Assembly: GCF_001570945.1 (NCBI RefSeq)
Contig: NZ_BCSQ01000006.1
Location: 1 to 64,000, forward strand
Direction: 5' to 3'
DNA: 64,000 nucleotides
Source of the DNA: Janibacter anophelis NBRC 107843
GTDB taxonomy: Bacteria; Actinomycetota; Actinomycetes; Actinomycetales; Dermatophilaceae
Shown: positions 61,124 through 64,000 of the stretch, one piece after another
Position numbering within the stretch: position 1 is the stretch's first letter
How the letters are laid out: each line of letters begins with the position of its first letter
Program-made: the position numbers and the translations under genes
The notes under the pieces: model-generated
The model's input: the letters and a program-made list of their open reading frames with translations, nothing else
Told to the model about the DNA's origin: nothing
Database searches by the model: none

Positions 61124-62320
61124 TCAGTCGCGCTCGACGCGGGTCCACTCCCCCGCCGCCGCGAGCGCGAGCAGTGCGGTGCCGTTGCGCACCGCACCCT
61201 CGTCGACCACGAGGTCGCCCTGGTGCAGGTCGAAGCTGCGCCCACCGTGCGTGCGGGTACCGAGCCGGGCCATGGCCCCCTCCGCCTCGTGGAGCATCCA
61301 CGCGAAGTCCTCCCCGCCCAGGCTGTGCGGGGTCGGCACCGGCCGCAGCCCCGCGGCCATCGTGGCCCGGCCCAGGGCCGCCACCGCCGCAGGATCGTTG
61401 ACGACCGGCGGGACGCCACGCACGTGCTCGACGGCCGCGTCGACGCCGTAGGGCCGCACGACCTCCTCGACGACCTCGCGCAGCAGCGGGCCGATCTCCT
61501 CCCACAGCTCGACGTCGAGCATGCGCAGGGTGCCCTGGGCCACGCCCGTCGAGGGGATGACGTTGATCGCCTCGCCGGCCTGGACGCGGCCCCACACGAC
61601 GACGAGCCCCGCTCGGGGGTCGACGCGGCGGCTGAGCACTCCGGGCACGTCGGTCACGACCTTGGCCAGGGCGTAGGTGAGGTCCTCGGTGAGGAAGGGG
61701 CGTGAGGTGTGCCCGCCCCGACCCCGCAGGGTGACGGTCACCTGGTCGGCCGCCGCGGTGAGCGGCCCCTCGCGCAGCCCGATCTCGCCGACGTCGAGCG
61801 AGGGGTCGCAGTGGACGGCGTAGACGGTGTCGACCCCGGACATGACCCCGGCCCGGACGAACTGCAGTGCTCCCCCGGGCATCTGCTCCTCGGCAGGCTG
61901 GAAGACGAGACGCACGGCGACGTCGCGTGCGGCGAGCTCGTCGGCCACCTCGGCCAGCGCCAGTCCGGCGCCGAGCAGGACGGTGGCGTGCACGTCGTGA
62001 CCGCACGCGTGGCAGACGCCGTCGGTGGTCGAGCTCCAGTCCAGCCCGGTGCGCTCCCGCACGGGCAGCGCGTCGATGTCGCCGCGCAGGGCGACCCGGC
62101 GCCGCGGCTCACGCGCCCCGAGGTCGACGACCAAGCCGGTCTGGCTGATGGACCGCGGTTCGAGCCCGGCCGCCTCGAGGCGCTCGCACAGCCTGGCCGT
62201 CGTGCGGTGCTCGGCGAAGGACAGCTCGGGGTGGGCGTGCAGGTCCCGCCGGAAGTCGATGAGCTCGGGGACGAGGTCGTCGATGACGCGCAGCAGCGTC
62301 GGGGCGAGGGGAGCAGTCAT
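61124..62320 (-). CDS. M20 family amidohydrolase (AmiA1/AmiB1-like)
   Basis: 398 aa. Dinuclear metal amidohydrolase of the N-acyl amino acid/hippurate hydrolase group: RRDLHAHPELSFAEH, ALRGDIDALPVRERTG, CHACGHDVHATVLLGA (metal His), FQPAEEQMPGGA (catalytic Glu pair), GRGGHTSRPF and SLGGEDFAWML. The setting next to the nucleoside genes resembles amiA1/amiB1 in M. tuberculosis, which lie between lpdA and deoD. Natural substrate unknown. TAGAGT lies 9 bases before the ATG. Confidence 0.9.
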   Translation of the reverse strand: MTAPLAPTLLRVIDDLVPELIDFRRDLHAHPELSFAEHRTTARLCERLEAAGLEPRSISQTGLVVDLGAREPRRRVALRGDIDALPVRERTGLDWSSTTDGVCHACGHDVHATVLLGAGLALAEVADELAARDVAVRLVFQPAEEQMPGGALQFVRAGVMSGVDTVYAVHCDPSLDVGEIGLREGPLTAAADQVTVTLRGRGGHTSRPFLTEDLTYALAKVVTDVPGVLSRRVDPRAGLVVVWGRVQAGEAINVIPSTGVAQGTLRMLDVELWEEIGPLLREVVEEVVRPYGVDAAVEHVRGVPPVVNDPAAVAALGRATMAAGLRPVPTPHSLGGEDFAWMLHEAEGAMARLGTRTHGGRSFDLHQGDLVVDEGAVRNGTALLALAAAGEWTRVERD

Positions 62321-62411
62321 GTCGGGGGAACTCTACCGACGCGACGGGTCCACCACCGGGACGTCCCGCCCTTCGACCCGCCCCGCGTCGACCGGCGCGG
62401 GTGCGATCGGC

Positions 62412-63503
62412 TCAGACGAGGTCGGTGCGCCCTGCGGCCTTGAGGGCCTCGACGACGAGCTTGACGTCCTGAGCGCGCTCGCGGCTGGCGACGAGCAGCG
62501 CGTCGTCGGTCTCGACGACGACGACGTCCTCGAGGCCGACGACGGCGACCATCCGGCCGGACTCGGAGACGACGAGGCCGCCCGAGTCGATCGCCTGGAC
62601 CTGCGCGGGGTCGCCGACGACGGCCATCGGACACTCCCCCTTCGGCAGGAGCGTGGACAGCGACTTGAAGTCGCCGACGTCGTCCCAGTCGAAGTCGCCG
62701 GGCACGACGGCCACGAGGCCCTCGTCGGCGGCGGGCTCGGCGACGGCGTGGTCGATGGCGATCTTTTCCAGCCCGTCCCAGCGCTCCTGCAGCAGCGACG
62801 GGTCGGCGGCGATCTCGCGCAGGCCGGCGGCCAGGTCCGGGTGCCACTGGGCGAGCAGGTCGAGCAGCGTGGTGGCGCGCACGACGAACATGCCTGCGTT
62901 CCAGCGGAACTCGCCGGTCGCGAGGTAGGAGGCGGCGCGGCGGGCGTCGGGCTTCTCGACGAACTGCCGCACCCGGGTGGCCGTGGGGTGGGCGCGCAGG
63001 CGCGGGCCCATCTGGATGTAACCGAATCCCGTGGAGGGGAAGGTCGGCTCGATGCCGATCGTCACGAGCCGGTCGTCACGCTGGGCGACGCCGACGGCCT
63101 CAGTCACCGCCCGACCGAAGGCCTCCTCGTCGGTGATGACGTGGTCGGCGGCGAAGGAGCCGATGATCGCCTCCGGGTCGCGCAGCTCGAGCACGGCCGC
63201 GGCCAGGCCGATCGCGGCCATCGAGTCGCGCGGTGACGGCTCGGCGATGAGCAGGTCCGCAGGGAGGTCCGGCACCTGCTCGGCGACGGCCGCCGCGTGG
63301 GCGGCGCCGGTGACGACGAGGACCCGCTCCCCCGCGAGGCTGCGCAGCCGGTCGACCGTCGACTGGATGAGGGTGCGGCCACTGCCGGTCAGGTCGTGGA
63401 GGAACTTCGGCGAGGATGCGCGCGAGACGGGCCACAGCCGCGTCCCGGCCCCGCCGGCGGGCACGACGGCCCAGAAGCGCTCGAGGTCGGGGGTCGTCGT
63501 CAC
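62412..63503 (-). CDS. manC: Mannose-1-phosphate guanylyltransferase
   Basis: 363 aa, the short form with no fused isomerase. Makes GDP-mannose from GTP and mannose-1-phosphate. Nucleotide-binding WAVVPAGGAGTRLWPVSRASSPKF, SFAADHVI, YIQMG, RQFVEKPDARRAASYLATGEFRWNAGMFV and FDWDDVGDF are the family blocks. GTG 63503 overlaps the upstream glycosyltransferase stop as GTGA, so both are made together for mannosylated envelope glycans. CGAAGGGGG (reverse, 62636) encodes PKGEC. Confidence 0.94.
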   Translation of the reverse strand: MTTTPDLERFWAVVPAGGAGTRLWPVSRASSPKFLHDLTGSGRTLIQSTVDRLRSLAGERVLVVTGAAHAAAVAEQVPDLPADLLIAEPSPRDSMAAIGLAAAVLELRDPEAIIGSFAADHVITDEEAFGRAVTEAVGVAQRDDRLVTIGIEPTFPSTGFGYIQMGPRLRAHPTATRVRQFVEKPDARRAASYLATGEFRWNAGMFVVRATTLLDLLAQWHPDLAAGLREIAADPSLLQERWDGLEKIAIDHAVAEPAADEGLVAVVPGDFDWDDVGDFKSLSTLLPKGECPMAVVGDPAQVQAIDSGGLVVSESGRMVAVVGLEDVVVVETDDALLVASRERAQDVKLVVEALKAAGRTDLV

Positions 63504-64000
63504 TGCGTGCTCCCGGTGCGGTCGTGGGGTGGGTCGGTGGTGTCGATCCGGTCTCGGTCCCGGTCGCCGAAGCGCAGGATGCGCAGCTGCTCGAGGGTCT
63601 CCTCCATGAGCACCCGGTTGGTGCGCTGCAGGTCGGCGATGATCAGCAGGGCGAAGGAGAAGAGCGCACCGACCAGGAGCGCGGTGCCGAAGATCAGTGA
63701 CTGCACGTGCCCGCCGCCGTCGCCCATCGCGACGAGGACGAGGAAGCGCACGAAGGGGATCAGCCCGAGCAGGAGCAGCACCGTCCCGACGAGGCCGAAG
63801 ACGGCGTGCGGCTTGAACATGATGAACGAGCGCATGATCGCCGAGGCCGACTTGCCCATGTGCTGCCAGATGCTCTTGAACAGGCGCGACTCGCGCGTCT
63901 TCTCGTTCGTCACGACCGGGATCGAGGCGATCGCCATGCGCTTGTGCCCGGCCTGGATGATCGTCTCCATGCAGTAGGAGAAGTCGGTGACGATGTTCAG
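63500..64000 (-). CDS. C-terminal part of a family 2 glycosyltransferase with membrane helices (5' end outside window)
   Basis: The last 166 codons of a gene that enters from beyond the right edge. The visible part starts with NIVTDFSYCMETII and AGHKRMAIASIPVVTNEKTRESRLFKSIWQHMGKSASAIMRSF (split over two blocks), the acceptor-side region of polyprenyl-phosphate-type GT2 enzymes. Then come two membrane helices (AVFGLVGTVLLLLGLIPFVRF; LIFGTALLVGALFSFALLIIA), a short coiled coil (RVLMEETLEQLRIL) and a charged tail. It probably transfers a sugar to a lipid carrier. Catalytic residues lie outside the window. Confidence 0.85.
   Translation of the reverse strand: MNIVTDFSYCMETIIQAGHKRMAIASIPVVTNEKTRESRLFKSIWQHMGKSASAIMRSFIMFKPHAVFGLVGTVLLLLGLIPFVRFLVLVAMGDGGGHVQSLIFGTALLVGALFSFALLIIADLQRTNRVLMEETLEQLRILRFGDRDRDRIDTTDPPHDRTGSTQ

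Overview
The window is very GC-rich, gene-dense DNA with GTG and TTG starts next to ATG, many 1-4 base overlaps between neighbouring genes, and many starts with a TANNNT -10 box only 6-8 bases upstream (leaderless style). Gene content (acyl-CoA carboxylase accA3/pccB/accE with birA, LCP cell-wall ligase, MT0933-like protein, class F sortase) points to an Actinomycetota chromosome. A member of the Micrococcales is my guess, not proven. Gene order follows, with insertions, the block I recall from Mycobacterium tuberculosis as LCP - fadE25 - purE - purK - gtrA - birA - accD5 - accE5 - maf - accA3 - lpdA - amidohydrolase - deoD - pmmB - add - deoA - cdd. Most of the window is therefore ancestral backbone, not a mobile island. 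I see no tRNA, rRNA, CRISPR, IS element or prophage.

Layout. 1-8.6 kb: a secreted peptidoglycan-binding protein (cut by the window edge), scoAB CoA-transferase, a GT2 glycosyltransferase with a SpoIID/cell-wall-binding-repeat protein, an LCP ligase and 3-hydroxyacyl-CoA dehydrogenase. 8.8-14 kb: acyl-CoA dehydrogenase, UDP-glucose dehydrogenase, a CoA-binding protein, purK-purE and GtrA. 14-20 kb: a two-component system, a class III nucleotidyl cyclase, and birA divergent from pccB-accE. 20-30 kb: more variable genes: a DUF559 nuclease-like protein between two related hairpins, a MOSC protein, two lipoproteins, RNase H, a methyltransferase, a DUF885 protein, a secreted lipase, Maf and a subtilase. 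30-44 kb: a LiuR-like regulator with acyl-CoA dehydrogenase and carboxyltransferase, a surface protein with a class F sortase, a PfkB kinase, MoxR-VWA, a two-component system whose kinase is fused to a DUF4153/DUF4173-like membrane protein, and accA3. 44-64 kb: an MFS transporter, lpdA, and a nucleoside uptake and salvage region (punA, pmmB, deoC, add, a cupin, deoA, cdd, a BMP/NupOPQ-type ABC transporter), then an M20 amidohydrolase, manC and the end of a second glycosyltransferase.

How the parts fit. AccA3 supplies the biotinylated alpha subunit for PccB-AccE and probably for the LiuR-linked carboxyltransferase, and BirA biotinylates it. Short-chain acyl-CoA and ketone-body use (ScoAB, HBD, two ACADs) sits around them. 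The transporter imports nucleosides; Cdd, Add, DeoA, PunA, PmmB and DeoC deaminate and phosphorolyse them and feed the sugar into glycolysis. Ugd, ManC, LCP, GT2 and GtrA serve envelope polysaccharide synthesis.

The strongest signal not explained by genes is a 9-mer, CGAAGGGGG, which I found 43 times on the two strands (21 forward, 22 reverse). It lies in coding DNA in at least five reading phases and between genes, sometimes as inverted pairs. Other points of note: a kinase-membrane protein fusion with an internal ribosome binding site, a transporter that appears to start at ATC, overlapping divergent -10 boxes for birA and pccB, and a class F sortase next to a surface protein with no LPXTG motif.
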